DNA of 64,000 nucleotides from Apostichopus japonicus (GCF_037975245.1 NC_092567.1:20933376-20997375); one strand, 5' to 3'. Shown: positions 1-34,340, counted from the stretch's first letter. Numbers and translations are program-made. The notes: generated from the letters alone by a model not told the origin.

Positions 1-334
1 TTCCACGAGTCTGTAAATTAAAATGCTGCCCCCTTCAACAGATAGATGGCTGACACGATGGGTAATTCAAGACACCCTTAAGATATTTTAACTTGTACAG
101 TAGTGGGCGCCGACGCTTTTCGTCACTTTTTAATGAAGCCTCTAAGTTATCAATCACCCGTAAAACAAACTCCGACGTTTCTAACTGAAAGGTAGTCTTC
201 AATCTTACGCGACCGAATCAGTCACTTATAGAAGTAAGTGTCCTAACTGTAACACTTTTCAAAATATGGGAAAACCATTATGGTAACACTGGGTGGTGAG
301 AAAAATGTATATTTTCAAAGTTATAGAAGTTGTC

Positions 335-361
335 ATATATATATATATATATATATATATG
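335..361. repeat. (TA)n microsatellite
   Basis: Pure TA dinucleotide run. The rest of 1-470 shows no gene. Confidence 0.9.
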
Positions 362-474
362 TAATATTTATAGTACACACATTAAAGAGCGTTAGAATGA
401 CGCACAAAATTTATGTTAGACATATATTAAAACCGTGATCTCACACTGAAATGGCAATTCCTCCTGGTCAGACA

Positions 475-1080
475 TCACCTTCATGTTAGAAATCACCTAC
501 ATATTAGACATCCTCTACATGTTAGAGTTAGACATCAATCACCTACATGTTAGACATCAATCACATATATGTTAGGCATCAATCACATATATGTTAGACT
601 ATCAATCACCTATACAGTACGTTAGACATCAAGCACCCGTATGTTAGACACTAATCATATATATGTGAGGCATCACTTATACACGTTAGACATCAATCAC
701 CTACGTGTTAGACTATCAATCACCTAAACAGTACGTTAGACATCAAGCACCCGTATGTTAGACACTAATCATATATATGTGAGGCATCACTTATACACGT
801 TAGACATCAATCACCTACGTGTTTAGACACCACATATATGTCAGAGACATCAATCATCTATATGTTAGGCATCACCTACATGTTAGACATCACCTACATT
901 TTAGACATCACCTACATGTTAGACATCCCCTACATGTTGGGTTATACATCAATCACCTTCAGGCATCCATCACCTATATATGTTAGACATCAATCTATAT
1001 GTTAGACATCACCTTTATTTGTTGTACATCACCGATGTTTGACATCACATGCATCATTAACATATGTTACACATCACCCA
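475..1080. repeat. Degenerate tandem repeat, about 20-24 bp unit
   Basis: The phrase 'gttagacatcaatcacctac' and close variants recur roughly every 20-24 bases, with a larger nested duplication (about 600-705 and 710-820 are near copies of each other). It is a minisatellite in the presumed first intron or 3' flank of the partial tetraspanin. The 73-codon open frame starting at 999 is simply repeat sequence. Confidence 0.85.
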
Positions 1081-1344
1081 TATACGATATAGAAACTTTA
1101 AAGATCGTTGATAATCGGAACGCCTATTGTTTTTGCATACGCTCAACTTGCTCAATAGGCATACACTATAGTTCTCATGTGTATATATTTCAAGCACTGT
1201 TTATTGTCATGGGAAATTAAATCGCTGACAATTCTCATTAATGATCACTTTAAAATCAAAACACTGACTTTAGATATCGGCTGAATAATAACAAAATAAT
1301 AACAAAATTTTACGAACTTGAAAAAAAAAAATAATAACACTTAC

Positions 1345-1392
1345 CACAAATACGAGATTGAATACGAAGAGAAGGATCTTTGCCAAACCCAT
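1345..1392 (-). CDS. Tetraspanin B, first coding exon (gene continues off the left edge)
   Basis: Reading leftwards from ATG at 1392-1390, the exon encodes 16 residues, MGLAKILLFVFNLVFV, and stops at a strong donor (GTAAGTG, 1344 downwards). This is the usual tetraspanin start: a short basic head, then the first half of transmembrane helix 1. The phase-0 intron falls at the same place as in the complete tetraspanin at 8964-29084, whose first exon also ends in ...F-V. A likely acceptor (TCTTCAG) lies near 1424, so a 5' UTR exon probably lies further right; a donor-like GTAAGTG near 6513 is one candidate but is not supported further. I found no second coding exon in 1-1344. The family call rests on one short exon plus the neighbouring paralogue. 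Confidence 0.7.
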
Positions 1393-1429
1393 TTTGATTG
1401 ATTTCTTCTTCTAAAAGCGGAGAGTACTG

Positions 1430-4400
1430 AAGACCAGAGCAAAAACAGAAATGATTGCAAAGAATCCGAAAATAAATAGGAATATAATGATATCAATATG
1501 GCGTGTCGTCTTTACTTAACAACTCCGACAAAAGCAATGAGGCTGTTGAGTCTACAATATTGACTTATACACTGTTGACTCTGTCGCTTATATAAGCTAC
1601 CTGTTTGCAGTTTCTATAATCAATATTTCCTACGCATCCTGTGTTTTCAAATGCTTCCTGAAACATGTAATACACGTATACGGTATATCACTTTTCTTAC
1701 ACGAAGCGCGTTCCATAGGATATGCCTGCTATTGTAACACATACGAACGAAGTGTTGTTGTCTTTCCAAGCTGTAGGCGCTGTACCTCTACAGGATGTGA
1801 CGAACTCTTTCTGTTTTCGATATTGACGTCATACGAAAGGATGACTCACACGCGCAAGTTTGTCGGGCTAGTCGACTTTTTACCAAAGAAAAAGGCAGAC
1901 AAAATATAGAAAATTAAGTTGATTTATGTGCTCCTTAACAAGGGTGACGTATTGTTTTCATAAGTACTGCACTATATTAATCCAGTGATTGAGGTTCTTT
2001 GATCCCTATTATTTTTCTAAAATATTCTTATTAGTCTATCATTGCGTAATCTCAGAAAGTATCGTATGACGAAATCGCTACAAATAACATTTAAAGAATG
2101 ACACGTGACCAAATTGGTCATACGTTTTTTAAGGACGTGACGGAATCTTTTCAGCATTCGCTAGCCAATGAAGTGTTTGTGTATTGAGCTCAACCTTAGT
2201 AGGAAGAGCACATTGTTCCTGTAACAACTGAATGACGTACTGTACCGTAACATAGGCTAGGCGTCGGCCTAAATGAAGTTACTGAACATGCTCTATAATT
2301 AAGTGCAATGTTGGAACCAACTTTCATTGTCAAATGTGACTCCGTTTTGTACTATATTTTGTTTTCTTCATGCAAGACTCTTTTACTTGGTTTCTTCGGT
2401 CGATAACTCAAACTTTCTTATCCAATGGAAAAGAACTATTTAAATATTATGTCGCTTTCTAATGCCATCATGATTTTTAATGCATGCATGGACCAGTTGT
2501 GCGAAACTGTTGTGTTTGGCTGTGATGTCGCCTAGGGCAGGTTATTAGCTGCTGGGCAATGCTTTAAATATTCAACTGACGTAAAAGATATTCCAACAAA
2601 ATTCTTTATCGTCAGTTTTCTTTACCTTTTTTCATAAACTATTTGCGACTTTATAATCGATATTTTTAAAAGCAACATGTGAGTCTCGGAAAGTGGTGCT
2701 CGTAAGAGGGAACCCAGAAAACATGGCTCGGTAGACATAACTATGTACCTTCTCTTGAGCAAAATTATATTATTTCCCAACATTTCAAATCCCTCTACTA
2801 TGTAAATCAAACCCATTACATTTGCTCTAACCCTCCCACCCCCCCTCCCCTCAACCGAAAGGAAAACTACGTTAGAACTCAATTAAATCCGAAAAGAGAA
2901 AACACATATACTTTTAGAGTTTAATGTATTTCCTGCAACTCTAGCCTATTTCTACGAAACTGTAATAATATATGTAAAAGAAAACCACATCGAACACAGC
3001 TTATTATTATCGTCAAGCTTTCTATTATTCTCTCAAAATTATAGATAGTTGTCATAGCAACGCTGTTAGTAATAAAATATGATATTGTAGTACAATATGC
3101 AAGCATCATCATACTCATATAACGACTATAGTTGTTGTGCGTGTTGTGTGCTGCTGATATATAAGTGTATAGTTTATGAATAGTACAATCCTCTTACACT
3201 TAATCCAGTCGAGCGAATATTTTGTGACTCAACTATACAACTACAAATGGAACCTTGGTTATTGTGTAGGTATAATTCGTAGCCTAATTTGCTTGGCATA
3301 TGATTAAAGTACAAAGAGTACAAGGTACTTCAATAACATGTTTAGGACTATTATTTGAAATAGATATTACCCCCCCCCCCCCCTCCACCCTTAAAAGAAC
3401 CCACTGTTTTCTTCCCATTACAATATACAGTTATAGTACTGAGGTGGTTTGTGACTATAGTTCTGTTCTCGGAACATTGTTGTGGTAGGTTTGACAAACT
3501 GCTAGGATATACAGTGAGGTAGCATGGCTACCCCTGTATAAGGATGCAATTATCGGATGATCAAAGAGATAAATCGAAACATTCTATCATATATACTCTA
3601 TATACATATTATTTATTTTGTTCTCCTATTTGTATTTATATTTCATTTTATTTATTTAAACTCTATAAATAAGAGTGTTGTTTAAAATAAGTTTTCTATG
3701 ACCCCCCCAATTGCCTTGGAATACAAGGATGAAATTAATATATGTATATTCGACGAACGAACCAAAAGCAAAAGTAATGCCATATTTTAAGGCAATCTTT
3801 GTAGGCCTATCCCTTTAATTGCCGAAAGGGACTCTTTAATCCCCTTTTTCCTCTTGATCTTACTATTTTACTTTCATTGGTACAAATTCCTCAATTACTC
3901 CCGACCAGGGGTCACAACTGATGAAAAGCGTTTTTTCATACTATTTAATAGAGAGGAAGGAACCTTTAATCCATGTAGGTCATATTGTGGAATGTATAGG
4001 GTTTTGCTGTAGGCCTATACATCCCTTTTTGCAAAGGAAATGACTCGTAACGAAATGAATACTAAAATTCCACCAACAAAACGGTCAATTTCAACAGATG
4101 ACCTCATCAGGAACACTGGGATATGGAAGCGTTGGCGTGCCATAATGATTTACGAAGAGCAACATCACCGTACCACACTGTATATATATACCCTGCATAT
4201 AAATACGCATTACCTCAACATATAGGCCAACCAGTCTCGTATTGACAAATATGAACAGTTCCTAATTTTTATCTATGAGAAACAGGATTATTCCAAAATG
4301 CTCCCAGTGAATATTTTGAAGCGTATAATAACATGTCCCAGCTTGGGCAGCCTACATATCGGCTCCGCACGCTTTATATACTACCAGTAATAGTAAACAA

Positions 4401-7400
4401 CTACAATATACCATTATTATTATTCAAACTGTAGTTGCATCCTATACACGTATATACGCTCAGCGAGTGTCAGCTTGGTGGTATCTCTTGGTACTTTTGC
4501 GAAGGATATTTACAACGTTAATGCCGTGTGGCACTGACGATCATATTAACATACAATGCAACATTGGTGACTAGTACAATCCCCCAAACTCCGCCCCACC
4601 CCTCCACCCCACCCTCTCACCACCACCACCACCAGTTTGACTTTGTATTACTAGAAACAGAAATGGTTTCGGGATACTGTCAAACTTCTCTATAAGGCAA
4701 AATTTGATCCTGACGAGAGGCAATATTGAGAATTATGTTACTTACTGTATTCATTTGCCCAACAAAACATCAAAGGGTTCACAAGAGTTAAAAAAAAAAA
4801 AATCAGTTTTAAAAATCGATTAATACTATACACATCAATACGAAACGAAAATGCAGCCCCTGGAGTTACTTGACCCATGTCTCTGCTCTAGACTCCTGCA
4901 CCCACAAGTCTTCGATTCACACAACGTATATACATGCAGCGGTAAGTGACTTAGCATTACTTAGAAATGGACATGCGAGTATTCCTTTTGTATCTGAGCG
5001 ATGACCTATAGCCGTACTTTTTTGGAGGCCAAATCAATATCTATTAAGTGATGCGAAACCGGTTTTACAGTGTCTGTAGTATATGTTTGCGATTCAAAGA
5101 AACGATGGGATAGGAAGGCGTTCCTTCATCCTTCATAATCATTGGCCCCTTCCATCTACTACCCCCCTCCCCTCCCCCACCCAAATTGCTAGAAAATCAG
5201 AATATAAAGTTTGCTGATTAGCTCAGTATTTTCAACCAATTCATTTTGCTGTCACCTTCTGGGAGTAAACTATAGGGAGAGCACGAACTTGCAGGAAACT
5301 ATACTTTGATAATTAAACACTTCACGTATGCAAATGCGGTGACAAAATTGATGACCAATTCTAAAAGACTTTAATACGAATTTTCTCTAACTTATGACAT
5401 TCATATAATTCAACAACATCAATTACAGTATTTTCCAATCATCACTCATCAACCAAGGCAAACAAAAACTTTGATGGAATCCAACAGTATATACATTCCC
5501 AACTCCCCCCCCCCCTCTTTTTTTTAAACTCACCGTAGACCTAAACGGTGTAGCGCTATTTGTAGGATATGTACTGGGTTCTTAGCTATGAAAGTCCTCC
5601 CAATATGACGTAGAATATCACCCTCCCTTTGGACCGCCACACCCCCCCCCTGCCACACTCCTTTCACGTCGATCCCCGTGATTGTATATGTTGCAACAAT
5701 AAACATCCCTCCCTACCCATCACTCCATATCCAACCCCCTTTCTATCCAACCCTACCTCCCCCCCCCCCCCTCCTTCTCTATCCAACCCTACCTCCCTAT
5801 CCGATCTAACGATTACACATTTAAAAAAAAAAAAACATATAATAATGTTTCCTAAATATCAGTAGATAAGTATATAGAGAATTGCCAGAAGCAAAAAGGA
5901 AGAAAGTTTTACGAAAAACAAAACAAAAAACATATGTTTTGGTATACCATCATGCATTTATAAATCATTTTCATCAAGGCAGTGTGGCCTCACTACAACG
6001 TAGTGTTTTACACAGGATATAATTTGTTTACTATATATAAGCATAATGATAGAAGTGGTTTTGTTATAATAAACTATAAAGGAGCGAAATTTTATAACGT
6101 ACAATAAACTTTGAATGCCAACTTAAGTGACCTTTAATCCCAATGGATATCGACCAAAAGAATATTCCGCGGACATATTTACACCGACTGAATGCTATAG
6201 CGTCCATATATATAAATATATAAATATATTATTATTATTATAGAAATGGGCGCTGATTAACATACCGTTTGAGTTATGTATGCTGTGGGTGCGACTATAT
6301 AGTAATTTGTGTACATTTATTTTTTACGTACAGATAGGCCTAAGATGCGATAGCAGTCGAAAAATAAAGAAATCTACTTCATAATACACACGCCGTAATC
6401 CTTAGAAAAGATCTATAACTGAAGAATATTGCGTCAAACAAAATATAAATGACAATGGAGTAAGAAGAAGAAAATCAATTGCAAAATGAAGAAATAAGAA
6501 TCAACAAACACTTACTTTTAAATGACGTCGGTTACCGTTAGTGTACGTGCGTGGTGTGTGTGTGTGTGTGTTTGGCTTTCACTATTCCGCGGTACGTTGT
6601 GCAACTATAAGCTACAACAGTGTATCATATAGTACCCGTATACGTACTTACAGTATATCTTCGGTGAGCAACGCCCCAAAATTCCGTTGTGACTTCTTCA
6701 CACAATCTGCTTCAGTTACCCTGGAAGTTTGTACGGACGCTTCTACTGAACGATTAAGCTATTTATTGCGGTGTGATGGCTATTGCTGTGTGTGTTCTTT
6801 ACGTAGGTTGACACAATAGGGTAGTAGCTTTTGGTGACAATAAAATTCTACAAGGTCTGTTTAACCACAGCTTGAATGAATGGATTGAAAAAGTTCGACT
6901 CGTAGTAATATTATAGAACTGCTCCGGTCATGAAGAATTAAAGGCAACGGGTTTGTTATGACAATGGTTAGCTGCAAATAATGGGGCAGTGGGTGGACCG
7001 CTTGGTGAGATACGAATCTAGTTATGTGGAGGTATTGTGTGATGGCAATTCAAAGTCAATTATACTATGAACGTATAAAAAGACTAACCTAGCAACGGTT
7101 TTATTTTTCTTGGGAGGTTAATGTTTCTAAGGGAATTTCAAAATAATCCGGCCATTCATAAAAAGATTACGAATTATTTATCAGTTATAATCTCGACTAA
7201 ATTGTGGAACCGAAGAAATTTTTTTAGAGCCTGTCGTTCATGCCGATGAGAACGCGATTAAGAGGAATAGTAATTGAAGGAACATTATCTTCATACTTAT
7301 CAAAGGTATAATGATATTAATAATAATAATAACAATAGGTGTCACGTAATCACTGTAGTATCTTATAGATTCTTCAAGCAATATGCAGGGGGGGGGGGGT

Positions 7401-8640
7401 GGACATTGGGTTAAACACTTAAGAAATGTTGTATAATCTTAATGCCTCAACAAATGAATTTTTGAATTTTTGAAATTCACAAAATTCTTTCCATTATAGG
7501 GCAAGTTAACAAAGAACGAAATGTATTTGACCCTTTGATCGAAAATAATCATCGTATATGCACAGTTGTCATAAACACTGATTATCACTGAGTAATCACA
7601 GATGGAATGCTGGTCCACCCTCCTCCCCCACCCAGGCAACAACAAAACAAAAGCAAGCACAAGAAAATAACTTAAAACAAACGATTGGATGGCTAGAATC
7701 CAGATCTTAAAAAGATACAATTTTGCATCGGATCGACATTTTACCAAAACTAATGGATTATTATATTTAAACATATGCCTGCGACTTAACATATAACACA
7801 GTCATCCATCCAGAATTTTTTTTTTTTTAAGCTTCTTCAAGAAATCAAAATTGATGAGAATGAGATGTTATTTCATTAGGTTCTTAACCCAGAAGTTTTT
7901 CATATTGCTTCTTAATCACATATAGAAAATAAAATTGTGAAAATTTCCTCTCTTTTTTTCCCCTTCATTTTTAATTCATTTTTTATTGAGATTATGAGTG
8001 AAAGTAAACTGAAAGGTAATAAATAAAATCAGTATTTGACATTTATTATCCAACAAACTTGAAAATTGATAAATAAATAAACAAATCTACATAATAAGCT
8101 ACTTAAAACAATAGAAAACGGGGTTGCCTATTATTTTATTTTTGAAAAATAATAAAAAATGCAGATATAATCATTTCAATCAGATTTGTTTTATTTTTAT
8201 ATTTAAATCATTTTTTTTCTTTATTTTAGAGCTTCAGTTATGTGTTTTTTTTTTACACAATTGCATAAGTATAATGTGAATATCACATGCTCTTTGCAGT
8301 TTATGTAGGATCCAAATTGTAAGTTATTTCGGTTCAAAACTTCCACCATCATAATCGGCCCTCCACCAGATTCGCTCATAAACTATTCGAACATTCCAAG
8401 TGAAATATGGTATGTAGCGTTTCTCTCTAGATTTAGATCTATACTATGGGTATATCTGTTAGAAAAAAAGTCTCAATGTTGGCTTATGCTAAAATTTGAA
8501 GAGAAAATAAATAAACAAATTAAAGTGATTTGAAATCAAGCCGTGATTGGAATCAGGAATCGGTGTGATTTTAAATCGACCAACCCTGGCAGAAAACAAA
8601 ATGAAACGTTTCCCACTGAGCTACATCAAGAAAAGACAAT

Positions 8641-8700
<60 letters not shown>

Positions 8701-8960
8701 AGAACAAAGAAAAATATGGGAAAAAGAACATAATTTGGATAACAATCAAATTTTGGAACAATTTTCATACACTGAGAAGAAAAATGTCATATTTCAGTTA
8801 AAACATTTCCTCGTGTCAAATTATCATCCAAAATGGATTTATAGATTTTACTAGATGACTGTTCCTTAGGTTTCGGGACTTCCTTCGTTAACTATCACCA
8901 GGGGTCATGGGAGCAGTCCAGGTACCGCCCCTGGATGGGGTTTAAGGATTCATCTCAGTT
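1430..8960. other. Intergenic region between the two tetraspanins, no gene recognised
   Basis: About 7.5 kb without a convincing exon on either strand. It holds short C- and A-homopolymers (for example 3371-3382, 5504-5513, 5759-5771), small (CA)n and (GT)n runs (6555-6572), and a (CA)n(TA)n microsatellite at 8640-8693. The open frames here (up to 117 codons, 7439-7792 minus) lack family motifs, splice support and coding-like composition. It should also include the 3' UTR of tetraspanin A just below 8964 and the promoter of tetraspanin B. Confidence 0.6.
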
Positions 8961-8963
8961 ACG

Positions 8964-29084
<20,121 letters not shown>

Positions 29085-30054
29085 TTTCTATACTCTTGAT
29101 GTCCGTCCTGGTAACAAAGCAAATAGAATTAAAGAAACAGATGACCTTTGACATATGAGGGTCATTAAGGTCAGGTTTGTTCATAAAGGATTTGCGATAA
29201 AAAATATATATTAAAAAAACTAATAATAATTTTTTTTTATAGAAAATGTCATTCCAGATAGGGGCAGGAACAATCATTGAACAACTTGATCCGACTTCAA
29301 ACACCAGTCAGTCCCCTTACATTGTATCTTTGTGATCCTGACGGTGTTCCGTCATCTGAACAGCCTGGGGTGGTGGTGGGGTGGGGGCGGGGGAGGGACC
29401 ACACACTAATATGCGTGCTGTTGCTATCAACTTTAATAGCCATTTATCCCAACCCACACCATGGCATTCTTGCTAAGACTATATCATCATATGTATATAA
29501 TATTGTGAGAAAAGTAATTGCAAATACCAACATTTTTTCAACACACCCACATAGAAACAGGTGGGCTGAATATAACAATGGTCTCCAATGCATTTAGCTA
29601 TAAGCAAACAATGCTGACTGTCACTGCACTCGTTGCGACTAAATAAAGGGAGTGGAGATTTAATACACAAAACAGCCTTCTCAGTATATATGACACTGTG
29701 TCAATAGCAGTGCTCAGGTGGTTACGACCAAATCGGCATTACTTTTGAAACGCAGGAATTGTCGGGTTCAAAAATTAACTATAATGAAAGGATTGACTCT
29801 TTTTTTTTAAAGAAAAATAAAAAGACAGAATAGAAAGATAAAATCAGAAATCTTGACAACAAAAGAAAACTGAACCGTTGAACTGAACTGAACTGATATT
29901 GGATTTAGTATGAATGAAACCCACGCAAAGACTGTGTTTGAATATTCAGCTGTATGCATACTATATAAACTGTACTGTTGAAAAAAAAATCTGGGTATAC
30001 ATTGTCAGAGATGTAATCTTAACAGTTCAAAGTGTAAAAGTGGTGGGTGGGATA

Positions 30055-30074
30055 TGAGGGGGGGGGGGGGGGGG
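30055..30074. repeat. Poly-G tract
   Basis: G run in tetraspanin A intron 1 or its 5' flank. Similar G/C runs of 10-17 bases are scattered through the window (for example 25631-25645, 34479-34489, 38212-38220, 39550-39561, 47491-47507). Confidence 0.8.
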
Positions 30075-30460
30075 TTGGTGAGGGGGTAGAGTTTTATGAC
30101 GAAGGGAGGAGCCTGAATGTTTATACTCATAACATTTTACGTCAATTCCATACCTTCTTCCAAAACGAAAATATTGTCAAATTGTAAGTAATACAAGGAA
30201 AAAGGAAGAGATATCTATATGCCTTTAATGAAGTCTAGCATAATATAAGCAAACTAATTTTCTTTACAGCGATGAATTGAATGGCAAAATCATAAATCAA
30301 ATGGATCACATTGGCCGCTTGTTGTGTATATCATCCTTATACTAATTCCTTGCAACTTTTCACTGCTCTATTCCCAATGACAAAACTCGCTATAGAGCTG
30401 TTGCCATTCAAGAAATTAGTGGACCGCCGGGGCTATACAGAGAAAAGTTCGTTCACTTAC

Positions 30461-30522
30461 CCAGCGAAAGATATGAACCCTTCTCAAGTTTTTTTTCAGA
30501 GGATGTTCCTCTTTATATCGTC
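30461..30522 (-). promoter_or_regulatory. Possible tetraspanin A core promoter and 5' UTR exon
   Basis: On the minus strand GATATAAAG (TATAAA at 30517-30512) is followed about 50 bases later by a strong donor (CGCTGG then GTAAGTG at 30460 downwards). A non-coding first exon of about 25-30 nt could start near 30485 and splice to the acceptor at 29107/29108, just upstream of the ATG exon. This is inferred from signals only. Confidence 0.35.
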
Positions 30523-31761
30523 AGCGACTTAATATATTCCAGTTCCTCTTGTTCAAACCGAGTAATTAGCAATCATGTTATAACGATCTCATTTCGATAC
30601 AACAGGCTTCTGTCTTTTAATTGATTTTCCTCCAATCAGGCTATCGTGGCTCGACCAATCAAGGCAGCCAATGTGATTCACCGTTCCTCCATCGTGGCAC
30701 ATGTGACCTTGCAATAACCACCATGGACGGGACACAGGTGTCTTTCCCTGGTAAAGGGTGTCAAAAAATTGACATGATATTTGCACAAAAATTCATAGTC
30801 ATTTGTTGAAAAGAATTGCTTTACTAAACTGTTTAGGCGGGGACCTTTTACATATCAATGGGGAATAAAACATGCACTTTGTCATTATTCAATTGTCAAA
30901 CACTGCAGCATGCAGTTTACATTTAAGTTAGTAACAGATGTGTTACGCGTGACATGGCACAGTGATATGGTCGTGTTAACCGTACCAGACTACCACACAG
31001 TACTACAACAACTAAAGTACGTATACACTTATGTTGAAATTCAGTTGTATACAGTTTAATACAAATATTGTGTTATTGTATTCTAAATACACCTGGGAAA
31101 ACCCTCAGAGTTTCTTGTCACACAACCTTCCTTCCTACCTAACCGCTATTGCATGTAATCCCCCTTTCCCTTCCCTTCCACTCCCCTACCTTCCCCTCTC
31201 CTACCCACTGACCCCACATCCCGCTACATCTTTGAAATAAGCAAATAAGAGAAATTTAAAACAAAATGGTCAAAATTTGGAATTCTATTTGATTTTTTTT
31301 TTTATACTAAATTCCCAAGTGGAGAACGGAATATTAAAGGTCACCAGTGACTTGGCCACAAATTATTCAGTACACAGCAAGACCCCACCCCCCTCTCCCT
31401 CCCCCCCCCCCAAAAAAAAACAGAGTCAGCATGTATGATGAATTGGGCAAAATGGCTCAACACCCTAAACAATCACTCACTACACTGGAAGATAAAGTTG
31501 TTTCACATGTGTTTTCAAATATCTCTTTGAAAGGCAAACCTACATAATGGTAAAGTGACAATTGTGTTCACATGCATATGTACAGTTTGTAATACAATTG
31601 GATATAAGGCCTCACTTTGGACTTCCGTGCTATTTAATATAATATCCCAAGTTACTTATGTGATGATATCTTGCATTGACACACTTACAACATGCAGGCC
31701 ATCATTAACCAGCTAATTGTTCCCGTGTCTCGAGGATCTAGCTTTCCACCATGCTGTCCGC

Positions 31762-31870
31762 CCCCTCCCCTTCCATTTGTGGAAGTCCCCTACCCCTCCC
31801 ATTTGTGGAAGTCCTCTACCCCTCCCATTTGTGGAAGTCCCCCCCCCCCCTTCCCCATTTGTGGAAGTCA
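31762..31870. repeat. Minisatellite (about 26-32 bp unit, 4 copies) grown from a LINE fragment
   Basis: 'catttgtggaagtcc' followed by C-rich spacer recurs at about 31770, 31798, 31824 and 31856. The last copy runs in frame into the LINE fragment at 31855-32010, where this segment encodes the conserved LW-x-S-LP. Confidence 0.8.
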
Positions 31871-32011
31871 CTTCCAGTAGATATTAGGTCTCTGGACTCA
31901 ATTGATCAGTTTAAACATCGTCGACTTAAAACTCATATTTTTTCTTTCCGCATTGAGCGACTTTTGTTGGATACTGTGCTATATATATTTAAACTGAGAC
32001 GACCTCCCTGA
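31850..32011 (+). pseudogene. LINE reverse-transcriptase C-terminal fragment
   Basis: Translates as HLWKSLPVDIRSLDSIDQFK, then HRRLKTHIF, up to a stop near 32009-32011. The pattern LW-x-x-LP-x-x-IR...S-I-x-x-FK-x-x-LK-x-H-x-F is the end of ORF2 in CR1/L2/Rex-type non-LTR retrotransposons. It is a short 5'-truncated relic. The following 32011-32085 and 32249-32320 are diverged direct repeats of each other, probably 3' UTR. Confidence 0.65.
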
Positions 32012-32926
32012 ATCTTGGTTAACACATACAAGACTGCTTGATAGGACTATACTATATTTACAAAAGCTACTGAATAACAACAACCCTTAACCCAACATAA
32101 CGTATTGTCAATTCAAATCCTATAACAGTTAGTGGAGTCTCTGTATATATGCACGGTAAACATGCATACATACATTAGAAAACGGTGTGACAATAATTGT
32201 GTTCACAGCTTTACAAAAAACCGTGCAAGAACAAAATTCAATCTCCTTGAATTTTGGGTATATTATACAAGATTTCTTGAAAGGATTATACTCGCAAAAC
32301 CTACTGAATATAGCCACTGAACAAACTGAAATTTACCATACAAAGCACATGTAATTGATATTCATTATCAAAAACTAATTAAGTAATTAACCTAATTGCT
32401 GTACCAAATGCATATTGGGATAATTTATAGTCTTTGAAGTTTACTTCCCTCGGTTGGATTCCTCCATTTACTTACTATAGGCGTTTTGTACAGCAATATA
32501 GTTGCTATGTCATTTTCTATATTAATATTTTAAGAACCCCTTACCTTCCCCAGACCCCACCACCCATCCGTCAAAATATATATATTCCCACACAATGAAG
32601 ACTTTTAAATTTGACAATTAAATCATGCCTCTGTAAAAGAAGAAAAGCCTTGAGACTTGCAGTAAAAAGTATGAATATGACTGGCCATTATTTAACTTTC
32701 TAGCATATTTGGTTGCAATGAAAACAATCTAAAAATTGCTAGAATACATCTCTTAGTATGTTCCTGGACGCCCTGACACAGCTTCAACGTTATTCATGTT
32801 ATACTAAGAGGGCTTACAGGAAGTCGACGATTGAATGACTTAATGGTTGTCTTTATTTCCAGTGACAGTTATGTCGTTAAAATATGACTCTCAAATTACA
32901 GACGCTCGATTTATGATGAGACTAAC

Positions 32927-32939
32927 TTATATATATATT

Positions 32940-32970
<31 letters not shown>
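32927..32970. repeat. (TA)n microsatellite
   Basis: TA run. Confidence 0.85.
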
Positions 32971-32975
<5 letters not shown>

Positions 32976-33110
32976 CCAGCAAAACATGAAATTGATACAT
33001 ACTTCCATATAGTGTAGGTTGCCATTGTGTGGCATCGTTGAATACATATACAGTACGTGGGTATAAAACAAATTTATAGTAGTAATCTTGATTATACAGA
33101 GGACATCCCT

Positions 33111-33268
<158 letters not shown>

Positions 33269-33589
33269 CCCCGACTTTTAGTGAGTCCACATTGGTACTC
33301 TACGTATATATAAAGTCGTATATAGGTATACTCATACACACCTTCATAAATTTCTCCTCGCAATCGGGGTATTTTGGAGATCTACTTTAGAACCTAGTGT
33401 TTATAAGATTAAGTACTTGTACTCGAGCTTATGAGTCTTGTCCTCGATGACTCGTACTCATACCAAAGTGAATATGGCTCGTACTCGAGTGTGCTTAGTA
33501 CTGTTGTACATGCATACTATAAGCCATCTGATATATACTATAGCCTTTTACTGTAGTATCAAGATGACTTGTAATGATGACTCTGTAAA

Positions 33590-34340
33590 CGCACTCATAT
33601 TCCAGCATTGTTACTCGTATTCCAGCATAGTTACTAACATTCCAGCATAGTTATTTTTATTCCAGCATAGTTAATATTTTTCAGCATAGTTACTCATAGT
33701 CATCATAGTTACTCGTATTACAGCATAGTTACTCGTATTCCAGCATGGTTATATATTTTCCAGAATATTTACTCATATTCAAGCATAGTTACTCATATTC
33801 CAGCATAGTTACTAGCATTCCAGCATAGTTACTCATATTCCAGCGTAGTTACTCATATTCCAGCATATATTTACTCATATTCCAGCATAGTTACTAGCAT
33901 CCCAGCATAGTTATTCATATTCCAGCATACTATATCCCAGCATAGTTACTAGCATTCCAGCATAGTTATTCATATTCCAGTATAGTTACTCGTATTCCAG
34001 CATAGTTATTTATATTCCAGCATAGTTAATATTTTCAGCATAGTTACTTATATACCAGCATAGTTACTCATATTCCAGCACAGTAACCACGTATTCCAGC
34101 ATACGTATAGTTTCAACAACTATATTTCGGTCACGTATTTTCAGTACATATAAATTTACAGTGTGTATACAATGAGAGACCGGGGAGAACCCACAAGAAG
34201 CTTAGCAAAGCTTTATAAGCGTGCATGAATACCCCCAAGAACGGAAAGTGTATACCGTATAACTTAACTTAGTAGATTGCATATAAGAGTTACTCGTATA
34301 GTTACTCATATTCCAGCATAGTTACTCATATTCCAGCATA
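33590..34340. repeat. Minisatellite, about 20-bp unit, about 30 copies
   Basis: Unit 'ttactcatattccagcatag' with variants (tcgtattcc, tagcattcc, ttattcatattcc). It spans 33590-34110 and resumes at about 34290-34340 after a non-repeat insert. Related 'actcgtactc' phrases extend on both sides (33410-33500, 34370-34390, 34840-34930). Confidence 0.9.

Noticed and set aside
5629-5865. Pro/Ser-rich 78-codon plus-strand frame
   Set aside because: Encoded by C-rich low-complexity DNA; similar frames at 31347-31547 and 45707-45889 were rejected for the same reason.
7439-7792. 117-codon minus-strand frame with hydrophobic stretches
   Set aside because: AT-rich chance frame with no family motif and no supporting splice context; not the missing tetraspanin exon.
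33590-34340. CRISPR-like array
   Set aside because: The repeats are contiguous and degenerate with no unique spacers, and the window is eukaryotic.
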